Positions 1 through 9,241 of a stretch of DNA of 64,000 nucleotides are shown here, piece after piece. The stretch is taken from positions 173,854 through 237,853 of the forward strand of contig NZ_LMUD01000007.1 of assembly GCF_009766095.1 (NCBI RefSeq), read 5' to 3'. Positions within the stretch are counted from its first letter, which is position 1. Every line of letters starts with the position of its first letter. A program made the position numbers and the translations under genes. This stretch comes from Granulicella sp. S190 (lineage in GTDB: Bacteria > Acidobacteriota > Terriglobia > Terriglobales > Acidobacteriaceae). The notes under the pieces were generated by a model that was given only the letters and a program-made list of their open reading frames with translations, was not told the DNA's origin and did no database searches.

Positions 1-2375
1 TTCACGCGCCCTTTGGTGGTCGTATCAATAAAGCATGGGGCCTCGCGCTGCGCAAACGCTTCTGTCGCGGTTTCAACTTCGAACTACAAGCCGCAGCTAC
101 CGACAACGGCATCAACATCTCTCTGGCCGAGCAACACAGCTTCCCCCTTGCCGATGTTTTTCAATTCCTTACCGAGGACACCGCAAGAGAGCTACTGGAA
201 CAAGCTTCCATTGCCTCTCCAATCTTCAAAAATCGTTGGCGCTGGGCTGCTGGTCGTAGTCTGCAGCTTCTTCGGTTCTCCAAAGGAAAACGCATCGCCC
301 CTCAGATTCAGCGAACTCGTTCGGAAGATCTGATGGCCAGCGTCTTTCCTCAAGCCGCTGCCTGTTTTGAGACCATAGTTGGAGACATTCAGATCCCTAA
401 TCATCCTCTCGTCAATGAGGTCATGCAGGATGTCCTGCACGAGGCGATGGATCTGGAAGGCCTCATGGCGCTACTTCGTGGAATAAAAGACGGCACCATT
501 CGCTGCCTCGCTGTCGATACTCCCACGCCTTCTCAGTTCGCCCACGAACTTCTCAATGCAAATCCTTACGCATATTTAGATGAGGCCGGTCTCGAAGAGC
601 GTCGTGCTCGCGCCACCTCTCTGAGTCGCAATCTTCCAGACGAACCCGGCAAACTCGATCCTGCCGCGATCGCCGCAGTCCGTAAAGAGATCTGGCCCGA
701 CCTGCGCGACGAGCACGAACTCCATGATCTGCTGCACTCTCTCCTAGCCTTCCCACTAACAGCCCTCGATACTCTGGAGACACGCCACTGGACTCCCTTC
801 TACGACCGACTTATTCAAACAGGTAGAGCGCGGACAATTGCCTGCGGCGGATTCTCATGTTGGGTTACAACCGAACGTCTTCCCCAAATAGAAGCCTTAT
901 GGGAGCTCGCAGCCGATGGCACGACCTTAACTACAAAAGAAGAATCTTTGCAAAAATTAGTTCAGGGATGGTTACAAATAACCGGGCCCACAACTGCGGA
1001 CAGCCTTGCCCGCACTTTGAATCTTGATCCAGCTCTCATTTTTCAAGCTCTTCTTGCTATGGAGATGCAGGGTCTCCTCGTGCGCGGTGTCTTTGAGAAG
1101 TCTGACGCAAGAGGCTTATCGGGAGAAAGAAACTCTGACTATTGCATCGAATGGTGTGAGCGCCGCATTCTCCAACGTATTCACCGCCTCACCGTCTCTA
1201 CACTTCGTAAACAAATTGAGTCTGTTACACCTGCTGTGTATATGCGCTGGCTACTCCGGTGGCAGCACCTCGCTCCCCAAACCCAGCTCTCCGGTGAAGA
1301 GGGCGTCTTCGAAGTTCTACGCCAGCTTGAAGGTTTCGAAGCACCGGCAATCGAGTGGGAGCGCTCTCTCCTCCCTTCACGCGTTGCTGACTATGATCCG
1401 CGATGGCTCGATGCCCTCTGCCTCTCTGGAGCCGTAGGCTGGGGTCGCATCTCACCCCACCCAGCATGGTCAGCGGGAGATGGAGCCTCTCCTCGCCGCG
1501 TCATTCCAACGAATGCTGCGCCAGTTACGTTCTACATTCGTGAGACCGCCGAATGGCTTCCTCATGCTCTTGCCCGGCAATGTGTTGAGGAGTGTAAATT
1601 AGCGATCGCCCTCAGCGCGGAGGCTCTTCAACTGCGAACTTTGCTCCAGCAGCGCGGCGCTTGCTTTGCTAACGATATCCAGCGCATCGCGAACCTTACT
1701 CGTCAGCAGATACAGCATGCCCTTTGGGAACTCGCTACTGCTGGTCTGGCTTCTGCGGATGGGTTCGACCAACTTCGAGCCTGCATGGATCCCCGACGTA
1801 AATCCACCGTTACTGAAGCTCCCGGCAAGCGCGCCGCCCGCAGCTCTGCAGGTCGCTGGTCTCTCCTGAGCGAAGAACTCCACGCCGCGCCATCAACAAT
1901 TGAACAGGCTCACCGCACCGAAGCCGCTTTGGAGAGTTTCGCTCGCCAACTTCTCAACCGCTACGGCGTCCTCTTCCGAGATATTCTTCTTCGCGAATCC
2001 AACGCTCCCCGATGGCGTGATCTTCTAAACATCCTTCGCCGCCTCGAATCCCGGGGTGAGATCCGTGGTGGGCGTTTCATCTCCGGCTTCGCTGGCGAAC
2101 AATACGCGCTTCCCGAGGCGGTCCAATCCCTGCGTGCCGCACGCAATAACGAGTCGGACTCGATCGTCAGTGTTGCTGCTGCCGATCCCATGAACCTCAT
2201 TGGCATCGTAGTCGCTGGTGAACGTAGTCCCAGCGTTCCCGGAAGGCAGATTCTTTATCGAAATGGCAATCTCCATGCAGAGAGAGATGTACCTGGACCG
2301 GTCGATCTATCCACTACAGTTTCATCCTCAATGCTCCCCTCTGCTCCCCTCACCGCAGACCTTGGGCTCTTCTAG
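1..2375 (+). CDS. Lhr-type DEAD/DEAH-box helicase, C-terminal part (5' end outside window)
   Basis: The reading frame is open from base 3, so the gene begins before the window; 790 residues are visible. The first residues (HAPFGGRINKAWGLALRKR, then FELQAAATDNGI) match the conserved segment that follows the two RecA domains in bacterial Lhr-like superfamily 2 helicases. The motif region near residue 90-110 (RWRWAAGRSL, then QIQRTRSEDL) is also Lhr-typical. The remainder corresponds to the winged-helix, beta-barrel and Lhr C-terminal modules, so the ATPase motifs lie upstream and cannot be seen. Lhr proteins are DNA repair helicases and often sit beside ATP-dependent ligase and exonuclease genes, which may lie off the left edge. 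The ATG at 333 is internal and should not be taken as a start. The stop is one base before the ATG of the DUF5522 gene. Family assignment is firm; exact role is inferred. Confidence 0.9.
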   Translation, partial: HAPFGGRINKAWGLALRKRFCRGFNFELQAAATDNGINISLAEQHSFPLADVFQFLTEDTARELLEQASIASPIFKNRWRWAAGRSLQLLRFSKGKRIAPQIQRTRSEDLMASVFPQAAACFETIVGDIQIPNHPLVNEVMQDVLHEAMDLEGLMALLRGIKDGTIRCLAVDTPTPSQFAHELLNANPYAYLDEAGLEERRARATSLSRNLPDEPGKLDPAAIAAVRKEIWPDLRDEHELHDLLHSLLAFPLTALDTLETRHWTPFYDRLIQTGRARTIACGGFSCWVTTERLPQIEALWELAADGTTLTTKEESLQKLVQGWLQITGPTTADSLARTLNLDPALIFQALLAMEMQGLLVRGVFEKSDARGLSGERNSDYCIEWCERRILQRIHRLTVSTLRKQIESVTPAVYMRWLLRWQHLAPQTQLSGEEGVFEVLRQLEGFEAPAIEWERSLLPSRVADYDPRWLDALCLSGAVGWGRISPHPAWSAGDGASPRRVIPTNAAPVTFYIRETAEWLPHALARQCVEECKLAIALSAEALQLRTLLQQRGACFANDIQRIANLTRQQIQHALWELATAGLASADGFDQLRACMDPRRKSTVTEAPGKRAARSSAGRWSLLSEELHAAPSTIEQAHRTEAALESFARQLLNRYGVLFRDILLRESNAPRWRDLLNILRRLESRGEIRGGRFISGFAGEQYALPEAVQSLRAARNNESDSIVSVAAADPMNLIGIVVAGERSPSVPGRQILYRNGNLHAERDVPGPVDLSTTVSSSMLPSAPLTADLGLF

Positions 2376-2376
2376 G

Positions 2377-2565
2377 ATGGTTCCGCCAATGCAAAATCCC
2401 ACTCCACCCACGAAGATCAAGCCAGAAGAACAAACCCAGGAGCTTCTTCCCGAAGACTTCTATTACGAGGGTCCATATCTAGTCTTCACGGCCGCGTACC
2501 ATCGCAAGCGCGGTTATTGCTGCAACTCAGATTGTCGTCACTGCCCCTATAAATCACTAGATTAG
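2377..2565 (+). CDS. DUF5522-type small cysteine-rich protein
   Basis: This encodes 62 residues. The C-terminal half carries PYLVFTAAYHRKRGYCCNS followed by a second cysteine-histidine-cysteine group (CRHCPY). This GYCC-x-C-x-HCPY pattern is the signature of the small DUF5522 family, whose cysteines suggest metal binding; no function is established. The longer open frame back to 2218 overlaps the helicase gene in another frame. I chose ATG 2377, one base after the helicase stop, which fits translational coupling and gives a family-sized product. Its last four bases overlap the end of the convergent TPR gene. Function unknown. Confidence 0.8.
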   Translation: MVPPMQNPTPPTKIKPEEQTQELLPEDFYYEGPYLVFTAAYHRKRGYCCNSDCRHCPYKSLD

Positions 2566-3470
2566 TTGTGGACCTCTGGGGGCATTGAGGGCACGCCGCC
2601 TTGTACATCGGCGATCACGATCTTCCCACTTCTCATCGCCCGTGCGTTCCGTACTAAGCTGATTACGCGTGGATCTTTGCGGTATTTTGCGAGTACCTCA
2701 TCTGAACCCATTGCACTTGTTACATCAAATCCCCCTTCACTGGAGAGGGTCAGGTAGCGGAGCATATTTTCCTCATCACCGCGATGTGCGTAAAGTCGAG
2801 CGATCTCGAAGCAATAGTGGGCATGATCCGAGGGAGAGAGCATGTGAGCCGCAATGCCGCTCGATCCGTGATGTTCCATCATCTCCGGATCCAACGTTAA
2901 AGCGATGTCGAACTGCTGTCGCGCCTTCTCGAAGTTCTTTTCTTCGAAGTATGCCGTTCCCAGGTTGGAGTGATAGATAGCGGACTTCTTGTCCAGTTTG
3001 ATCGCCTTGCCATAGTCAGCGATCGCAGTTCCATAGCGTCCGTCTACATATTCCGCTGCGCCAAGATTGTTCCATCCTTGCGCATTTTTCTTCTGAAGCC
3101 GGACAACTTGCTGAAAATAAACTTTTGCAACGCCTATATGCCTGAGATCGAGTTCAGTCACGCCCATTCGGATGAGTAAATCTTGTTGCGGTCCGCCGCG
3201 ACGAAGAGCATAACCGTAATAGACCAGCGCGTCTTCCGGGAAACGTCGGGCGCGCAGCACGTCACCCGTAAGCTCAAGTCTTTGCGGGCTAGCAGTCGCA
3301 GGGTCGGGTAGATGCGGTTCGATTGCGAGCCAATCTGCGCTTTGGTGGCGCAAATCACGGGCAGCATCGGGCGCAGTCGCTGTTTCGAGCGTTTGCGAGG
3401 TCAAGGGAGAGTTGGCAAGCGTCAGGCCTACGATGGGAAGGATAAGAGAGAAGCGAAGATGCGGTCGCAT
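2562..3470 (-). CDS. Exported tetratricopeptide-repeat protein
   Basis: This 302-residue protein has a basic, hydrophobic N-terminus (residues 1-26, ending LTSQ) that looks like a Sec signal peptide. Residues about 80-215 contain TPR motifs, for example AQGWNNLGAAEYVDGRYG and AIYHSNLGTAYFEEKNFE, the hallmark of protein-protein interaction superhelices. A GAGG ribosome binding site lies eight bases before the ATG. It is the last gene on the minus strand after the VWFA and TonB-receptor genes and 66 bases downstream of the VWFA start-distal end, so it may belong to the same transcription unit. It probably acts as a periplasmic scaffold; partner unknown. Confidence 0.8.
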   Translation of the reverse strand: MRPHLRFSLILPIVGLTLANSPLTSQTLETATAPDAARDLRHQSADWLAIEPHLPDPATASPQRLELTGDVLRARRFPEDALVYYGYALRRGGPQQDLLIRMGVTELDLRHIGVAKVYFQQVVRLQKKNAQGWNNLGAAEYVDGRYGTAIADYGKAIKLDKKSAIYHSNLGTAYFEEKNFEKARQQFDIALTLDPEMMEHHGSSGIAAHMLSPSDHAHYCFEIARLYAHRGDEENMLRYLTLSSEGGFDVTSAMGSDEVLAKYRKDPRVISLVRNARAMRSGKIVIADVQGGVPSMPPEVHN

Positions 3471-3536
3471 ATAAAGGACCTCACGAATTCGCCATCATCA
3501 TCATCCTACGTTTAACTGCTGTCAATAGCCACTTTG

Positions 3537-5708
3537 CTAAGGTTTCATAGGGCCACCACCCGGCAGCTGGCCAGAAGCGGCTGCAGGAGTCACTACCGGA
3601 GCTATTTCTGGCTGTATCTTCATCGCCATCCGCGGAAAGCTAAAGCTCCCTCCGGCATCATCGATCACATTGATCTGGCACACATATGTTCCCGGTTTGA
3701 GTTGGGTCAAGGGTACATCAAACTGAAATGCCACCGCTCCACGCTCAGGAATATTGATCGCCTTTGCTTCCACTAAAGGTGTTTCATAAACTTTAGTGCC
3801 GCCACTCAGAAACTCTATGCTGGTCAGGACTCTGACCGGCCCACCCTCCCGACGTGTCAAACCGGGAGAACTTGCCGGTTCGGGAGCGCTCTTCTCCTTC
3901 GCCGGGTCATACACCTCGTACAGAAAATACAGGTGTTGGTCCTGCCGAAACACGTGTGGAACATTCGGAATCCACTCCACTCCATCCCGTACGAGCGGAT
4001 TCTGACTCTTCTTCGCCGCGTTTGGTACCCGTTGACTCGACAGAACGATTGAGCTCAGCTTAAGCGGGCTTTTCTTGAGATCCGGCACTTGTAGGTCCGT
4101 CTCAAAACTTCCCATCGCTCCAGTTTGGTTCTCACGCACCACGAACTTTAGATGGTACCTTCCCGGGGCCAGCACAAACCCAGTCGAATACTGGATATTC
4201 TTTCGCTGAACTTGCTGCGCAGCATCCAGCGCCAGTTTCACCGTATCGCGTACATTCCCTACGACAAGACCCTCCGCATTCTTTACCTGCCCAATCACAT
4301 CGATGTTCGCTTTATCCCGATCGCCGTTCTTTACGCTGTGAATCTGTGATCCGGGCACAATCAGAGATACTGGAACGAAGAACTTGTTATCACCCATTCT
4401 GAAGTACAGCGCCTGAAGATAGACCGCAACATCAGTTACTGGAAGATCGCTCCTTAGCTGCTCCGTCAAAGCCTGTTCTCGGTCTTCCGTCTTCTGATGC
4501 TGGAAGTCAGCAGGCGCGTAGTAGCCGGGACGATAGTCAATCTTTACATCATTACGATTCAGCTTCACCGTCAGGTGACGGTAGCTCCCATCTCTCGCCA
4601 GATTCGTCGAGTGAAATCCAACGATGTAATAAGCTTCCGTGTCATGCTGCACCTGTTGAAACGCGGGCGCAAAGTCATTTGAGTCAAAGAATGCTTTCCC
4701 TCCCGTATCGGACGAGAGAGTTGCCAGGGTCTCCTGTGAGCCAAAGTTAGCATCCAGTTGGCTCTGCATTGCCCCGCCGCTGTAAGCCGCTGTCCCGCGT
4801 AGACTTCCCGTTGAGGCATTGCCTACGGGAGGCAGAGCCTCTAGCCCGCGTGAGTCCACGCTGTAGATCGCCATATTGGCCTTTACCGCTTCGTTTGTCG
4901 CAGCGCGCATGCTGGCCTGATTTTCGATCCCCTGCCGGGTCAATCCGCCGCTAAAGTACAGCAGGCTCTTCCGCTGATCGACCCTCTCCAGACTTTTAGC
5001 AATCGTTCGGATTGCATAGAGCTCACGATCGGTATTTAGCGCGTTGTATTCACTGTCGTCGGAGGTAAAGCTTGAGGCGTCGTCCGCTGTACCGCCTGAG
5101 TTTCCGCCCTCATTCCCATTCGCAAACCCTGTACCCTCCGTCCCGTTGTACTTGCCCAAGCCCTTTAGCAGCGCTGTCTTATCCGAGGTAAAGTCCTGAT
5201 CCATGCTTAGCCCTGTGGCCATACTTACCAGTGCTACCAGATCCGCAGGCTGCATCTTCTTCTTTACGTAGTCCTGCGCGGACTCCACTGCTCGATCGAT
5301 ATCCTCCGGTTGCATACTACTGAGATCGAAGAACATTACGATGAGCCGATGATCGCGCAGCGAGGCTGGATTGGTGGCGAACTCACCGTTTACGAGATCT
5401 GCAATCGTCGCCCTTCCGATCACTGTCGACTTCTCACGAAGCACAGCAGCTTCATCGACATTCTGATAGTCAAAGCTGGCAATCTTCTGCGGCTTTCCGT
5501 TCTCCAGGATAGTAAAGTCGTTCGCCTTAAGTCCCTTCACAACCTCGCCCGTCTTCTTGTCCCGGACCACAACGTTTGTCAAAACAATATCGGTTTGCAC
5601 CTTCATCGTGAAGGTCCCGGAGGAGTCTGCCTGTTGTGCATGCCCAGCCGGAGACAAGGCAGCTATCGTACTCAAGAGCGTCGCGGCTATCATTCGTTGC
5701 AAGCCCAT
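3537..5708 (-). CDS. Exported VWFA-related protein (TIGR03436-type, Acidobacteria)
   Basis: The product is 723 residues from ATG 5708. That start has GAGAGG six bases upstream and yields a signal peptide (MGLQRMIAATLLSTIAALSP). The longer frame would need a TTG overlapping the previous stop. After the signal comes a segment containing VVVRDKKTGEVVKGLKANDF and ENGKPQKIASFD, the start of the acidobacterial VWFA-related domain family. The VWA-like fold spans roughly residues 100-340 (LIVMFFDLSSMQPEDIDRA, then LLYFSGGL). The C-terminal 300 residues look like beta-sandwich material (for example FQFDVPLTQLKPGTYVCQIN). The gene starts 11 bases after the TonB-receptor stop, so co-expression is likely. 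Such proteins are abundant in Acidobacteria, but their role is unproven. Confidence 0.85.
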   Translation of the reverse strand: MGLQRMIAATLLSTIAALSPAGHAQQADSSGTFTMKVQTDIVLTNVVVRDKKTGEVVKGLKANDFTILENGKPQKIASFDYQNVDEAAVLREKSTVIGRATIADLVNGEFATNPASLRDHRLIVMFFDLSSMQPEDIDRAVESAQDYVKKKMQPADLVALVSMATGLSMDQDFTSDKTALLKGLGKYNGTEGTGFANGNEGGNSGGTADDASSFTSDDSEYNALNTDRELYAIRTIAKSLERVDQRKSLLYFSGGLTRQGIENQASMRAATNEAVKANMAIYSVDSRGLEALPPVGNASTGSLRGTAAYSGGAMQSQLDANFGSQETLATLSSDTGGKAFFDSNDFAPAFQQVQHDTEAYYIVGFHSTNLARDGSYRHLTVKLNRNDVKIDYRPGYYAPADFQHQKTEDREQALTEQLRSDLPVTDVAVYLQALYFRMGDNKFFVPVSLIVPGSQIHSVKNGDRDKANIDVIGQVKNAEGLVVGNVRDTVKLALDAAQQVQRKNIQYSTGFVLAPGRYHLKFVVRENQTGAMGSFETDLQVPDLKKSPLKLSSIVLSSQRVPNAAKKSQNPLVRDGVEWIPNVPHVFRQDQHLYFLYEVYDPAKEKSAPEPASSPGLTRREGGPVRVLTSIEFLSGGTKVYETPLVEAKAINIPERGAVAFQFDVPLTQLKPGTYVCQINVIDDAGGSFSFPRMAMKIQPEIAPVVTPAAASGQLPGGGPMKP

Positions 5709-5719
5709 TGCCGAACCTC

Positions 5720-8700
5720 TCAAAATCGATACCGTGCCAAAACTGTTAATCGCCGCATAGCAGCTGCCGACGTCACCTGCCCAAAGGTCTGTGAGTTCAA
5801 GGTGGTATCAATCCCTGAGTACTGCACCGTGTTGAAGACGTTAGTTGCGGTCACCCTCGCTTCAAAAGATCGCGAGTCACCCATCGCCACTGTTCGCGAG
5901 AGAGAAGCGTCCGCGACCACAATTCCAGGCCCTTCGATTGATCCGCGCGAAGCGGTTCCAAATCCACTCACTGGAGCCGCGAATGCTGCTGGATTGAACC
6001 AGTTCAAGACACTTCCTTGCCCCGAAATAGGCTGCGAAAATATGCGATCCGGCCGCAAAGTGTTATTCGTACCCGTAGCTGTCTCCGCTACCGTCGAAAC
6101 ATAGTGAGGCGTAAAGTAAGTTCCGGTTGCAAAGGTAAAATCTCCCGAAAGCGAAAAGCCATCCAGCGCCTTCGACCAGAACCCTCCCTTAGTAAAGAAA
6201 GCTCGATTTGGACCGAACGGAAGCTCCAGCACCCAATTGCCCGTAACCTGATGTCTCACATCGAACGAACTGTTGCCCTCCTCAGCATTTAGATCTTTAT
6301 CGTTCTGGGCCGGCACCACCGTCGTTCCACCGATTGAGGAAGCATTATCGATCGAATGTCCATAGTGATACGTCGCTTGCAGCGAGACGCCCTTTTGAAG
6401 CCTCTTCCGTACATTTACGCTTAGTTGTTCAAAACGTGAATACCCCAACGAGTCCTCAAAGTTGAATGGCTGAGCCCCTGAATTCAGAATGCCGGTAGCA
6501 GTTCGGTTTGGCGCGCGCACAATATCAAGGTCTCCGCCCTTCGCCCCGTTGTACCCGATGTTGGCAACGATTCCCAGGGGAAACGTTCGTTGAATGTCAA
6601 CATTCCATACCTGAACGTGTCCCAGTCTGTAGTTCACATTTGCGGCATAGTTGTTCTGCACTGGAGTCGTCGAGCAGCCAAAACCACTCGCCAGAGTCAA
6701 CGTTGCCGGCGTGCATCCCGTCTGCCCCACCACATTTGTTTGCGTCAACGCAAACGGCACCTGCGCCGATAAATTTCTTGCCAGCGTCGCATATTGTCCT
6801 GTGTTGAAGTTAATCCCGTACCCTCCGCGCACCACCGTCTCTTTGAACATCTTCAGCTTTGGACGATACGCAAATCCCAATCGCGGGGAGTACATATTTC
6901 TGTCTGGATTCACCAGCGATCGCGCCGTTCCTGCTCCACATGAACCTGCAATGGCCATTGGACACACCGGCGACACCACGGTGAAGTCAGCGTTGTGATC
7001 CAAGTTGACCAGCCGGTCATCCTTCTCGACATAAGGTGAAAAGTACTCATACCGCAAGCCATAGTTCAAGGTCAGATTCGACAGCACCCGCCAATCGTCC
7101 TGCCCATACCAGTCAAATACGTTTGCGCGCAGATAGGTCTTCTGTGTTGCCGCCTGAATCGCTGACTGCTGCGGCAGTCCTAATAAAAAATCTGCGAACC
7201 CATAACCGCTTGGCGAGAGCACCGGGCAGGTCACTGTCGATGATGGCGTACACGAGTTTGCTGGATTCTGCGTTGCATACCCTGTAAATGTGAACGATCC
7301 AACCACATTCGTCCCACCCACTGTATCCGCGTGCACTCGGCGAATATCGAATCCATATCGCATGTTGTGTTTTTTGTATCGATAGCTCACAAAATCAGAG
7401 AATGAGATTGTCTGATTCACCGCATCGCTTGGTAGGGATTGCGAGAGGCCGGTGAAGTTCGAGATGCTCACGCTTGGCAGGCCGTTGTAGATTCCCGGAT
7501 CTCCTCCGATCAGTGGCTTCGGAATATCGATTCCTGTGCCGTCCAGCGGATCGTTTCCATTCGTAAAGTAGTTCCGCAACATGCTGTGTGATCGATTCCA
7601 GTTGATTGAGGCGTTATTGGTCAGCTTTCCGTATCCGATCGTGTACCCAGCCGTTATGCCATATCCATCGGTTTCGCTTGCCCCCCCCAGCGGCAGAAAG
7701 ATATTCCTGTTGTCCATGGCCGTGTGAGAGTAGCTCCCATTGAAATTAATATTCTGCCGCAGCGTAGCGGGTCCGCTGCTTTGCTGCCTGCGTCCACCGC
7801 CGAAACCGCTGCTTTGTCCAAAGTTCCTCACATACCGCAGCGCCGCTGTGGCAGCATTATTGCCTGCGGTTGTGATCGTCTGATAGTTGTATCCTTGTCT
7901 TCCAGTAGCCGAGATGTTTGGTGCTGGATAGAAGTTCAGTAGAGCAGCAGCCTGTGGCGCCACTGGCACCTGATTATTCGCAAACGCCAGTCCCGTCGTA
8001 GGGTCATACAGTGTCACAGGTGTTGTCACTCCACCTACTGTTTGCGTCAGACCGGAAAAGTCGCCAGTTCGTTCCGCTACAGTGGGCACCGTACCGTACA
8101 GGTTCGAGGGCGTAATATTCCGCTGCCCGGTGACGTTGAGGAAGATGAACTGCTTGGTGCTTGCCTTCATCACTCCTGGGATGAAGGGAGACCCGGTGAA
8201 GCTCACCCCAAAGCGATTCGAGCTGTAAGCGGGCCTTACCACCGGTGCGCCTGTCAGGGAGAAGTTTGCCGCATCCAGCGCGCCATTGCCCCCCTGATAG
8301 AACACCGCACCATGTGGCTGTGTTGGGTTGAAACCTCGGAAGCCTCCAAAGCCGCCCCCACCACCTCCGCCTCGTCCTCCTCTCCCGCCACCACCCGCAC
8401 CTCCTCCCCCCGGTCCACCAAATCCTCCTCCTGCCAATCCACCCAACAGCCCAGCTACCGAATTAGCAATGTCTCCCACAGCTCCGCCCTGCCGCTGTGC
8501 CTGCGCTATCGCATCCTGCACCCGCTCTCGAATGTCGTCTTCGCTATAGCCCGCAAGCCCATTCGTCTGCCCCACAGCACCATTTACTGCCACCGAATCG
8601 TTTGCTGCTGCGTCGCCTGCTGCCAGTCCCGAGAGAGAGGGCAATTGCGCCCCCGAACTCCCGCCACTTGTTGTGGCATCAGCGGATCCAGAAGCGTCAC

Positions 8701-9187
8701 CCGTTACGTTCAGCGCCTGCAATCCGCGTGCAACGCCGGCACTCGCCGCCTGCCGCTCCTCTTGCTGTTGCACCCGCGAAGCTAGTTGTAGCCCAAACTC
8801 CGCAACCTGCGCAGGCTTCCCGCCATTTTCGCCCGCGGCATTAACTAAAACCTCCTTCGTCTCACTCGCAAACGCAGCCAGCTCAACCCGTACTACATAT
8901 CGTCCGTTGCGCGGAATTGTCATCGCAAACGAGCCATTCACATCAGTCGTGGTGGCATACTTCTTGCCTGTCAGGGTATTGCTCGCCGTCACAGCTACTC
9001 CAGGCAGCGGAACCGCACCAGCTTTAACCGTCCCGGTGATAGTCCCGCCGCTAGCCTCGGTCACAGCCGCAGGCTGCGCAGGTGTCACTGTCGCCCCGGA
9101 AGGCGAAGTCTGTCCCCTGGCATTCCCCACCAGTGCAACGCACATAACGATCCATCGAATCGATCCCTGCACCTTACCTCGCTTCAC
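5720..9187 (-). CDS. TonB-dependent receptor, Oar-like, with carboxypeptidase-regulatory-like N-terminal domain
   Basis: This 1155-residue outer-membrane protein starts with a signal peptide (residues 1-26, ending GNARGQ). A carboxypeptidase-regulatory-like beta-sandwich follows (about 45-115: GGTITGTVKAGAVPLPGVAV, then NGSFAMTIPRNGRYVVRVE). The rest is a plug and a large beta-barrel ending RRLTVLARYRF, whose terminal aromatic residue is typical of Bam-folded barrels. The barrel shows the Acidobacteria Oar-like pattern (FADFLLGLPQQ, YGQDDWRV, LNYGLRYEYFSP). Between the plug-like part and the barrel, residues about 240-285, lies a glycine-dense stretch of over 40 residues. GTG 9187 is used as start; a GTG five codons later has a better-placed purine-rich upstream sequence. 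The gene is 54 bases after DUF5666 and upstream of the VWFA gene. The substrate cannot be told from sequence. Confidence 0.9.
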   Translation of the reverse strand: MKRGKVQGSIRWIVMCVALVGNARGQTSPSGATVTPAQPAAVTEASGGTITGTVKAGAVPLPGVAVTASNTLTGKKYATTTDVNGSFAMTIPRNGRYVVRVELAAFASETKEVLVNAAGENGGKPAQVAEFGLQLASRVQQQEERQAASAGVARGLQALNVTGDASGSADATTSGGSSGAQLPSLSGLAAGDAAANDSVAVNGAVGQTNGLAGYSEDDIRERVQDAIAQAQRQGGAVGDIANSVAGLLGGLAGGGFGGPGGGGAGGGGRGGRGGGGGGGFGGFRGFNPTQPHGAVFYQGGNGALDAANFSLTGAPVVRPAYSSNRFGVSFTGSPFIPGVMKASTKQFIFLNVTGQRNITPSNLYGTVPTVAERTGDFSGLTQTVGGVTTPVTLYDPTTGLAFANNQVPVAPQAAALLNFYPAPNISATGRQGYNYQTITTAGNNAATAALRYVRNFGQSSGFGGGRRQQSSGPATLRQNINFNGSYSHTAMDNRNIFLPLGGASETDGYGITAGYTIGYGKLTNNASINWNRSHSMLRNYFTNGNDPLDGTGIDIPKPLIGGDPGIYNGLPSVSISNFTGLSQSLPSDAVNQTISFSDFVSYRYKKHNMRYGFDIRRVHADTVGGTNVVGSFTFTGYATQNPANSCTPSSTVTCPVLSPSGYGFADFLLGLPQQSAIQAATQKTYLRANVFDWYGQDDWRVLSNLTLNYGLRYEYFSPYVEKDDRLVNLDHNADFTVVSPVCPMAIAGSCGAGTARSLVNPDRNMYSPRLGFAYRPKLKMFKETVVRGGYGINFNTGQYATLARNLSAQVPFALTQTNVVGQTGCTPATLTLASGFGCSTTPVQNNYAANVNYRLGHVQVWNVDIQRTFPLGIVANIGYNGAKGGDLDIVRAPNRTATGILNSGAQPFNFEDSLGYSRFEQLSVNVRKRLQKGVSLQATYHYGHSIDNASSIGGTTVVPAQNDKDLNAEEGNSSFDVRHQVTGNWVLELPFGPNRAFFTKGGFWSKALDGFSLSGDFTFATGTYFTPHYVSTVAETATGTNNTLRPDRIFSQPISGQGSVLNWFNPAAFAAPVSGFGTASRGSIEGPGIVVADASLSRTVAMGDSRSFEARVTATNVFNTVQYSGIDTTLNSQTFGQVTSAAAMRRLTVLARYRF

Positions 9188-9241
9188 TCCATCAACCCAC
9201 AGATCGCAGCTAAACGACGACTGCCAACAAGAACTAAATCC

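Noticed and set aside
5720-9187. Frameshift suspicion in the glycine-rich part of the TonB receptor
   Set aside because: The frame is open over the full length, the barrel motifs continue in the same frame, and the C-terminus ends in the expected aromatic residue.
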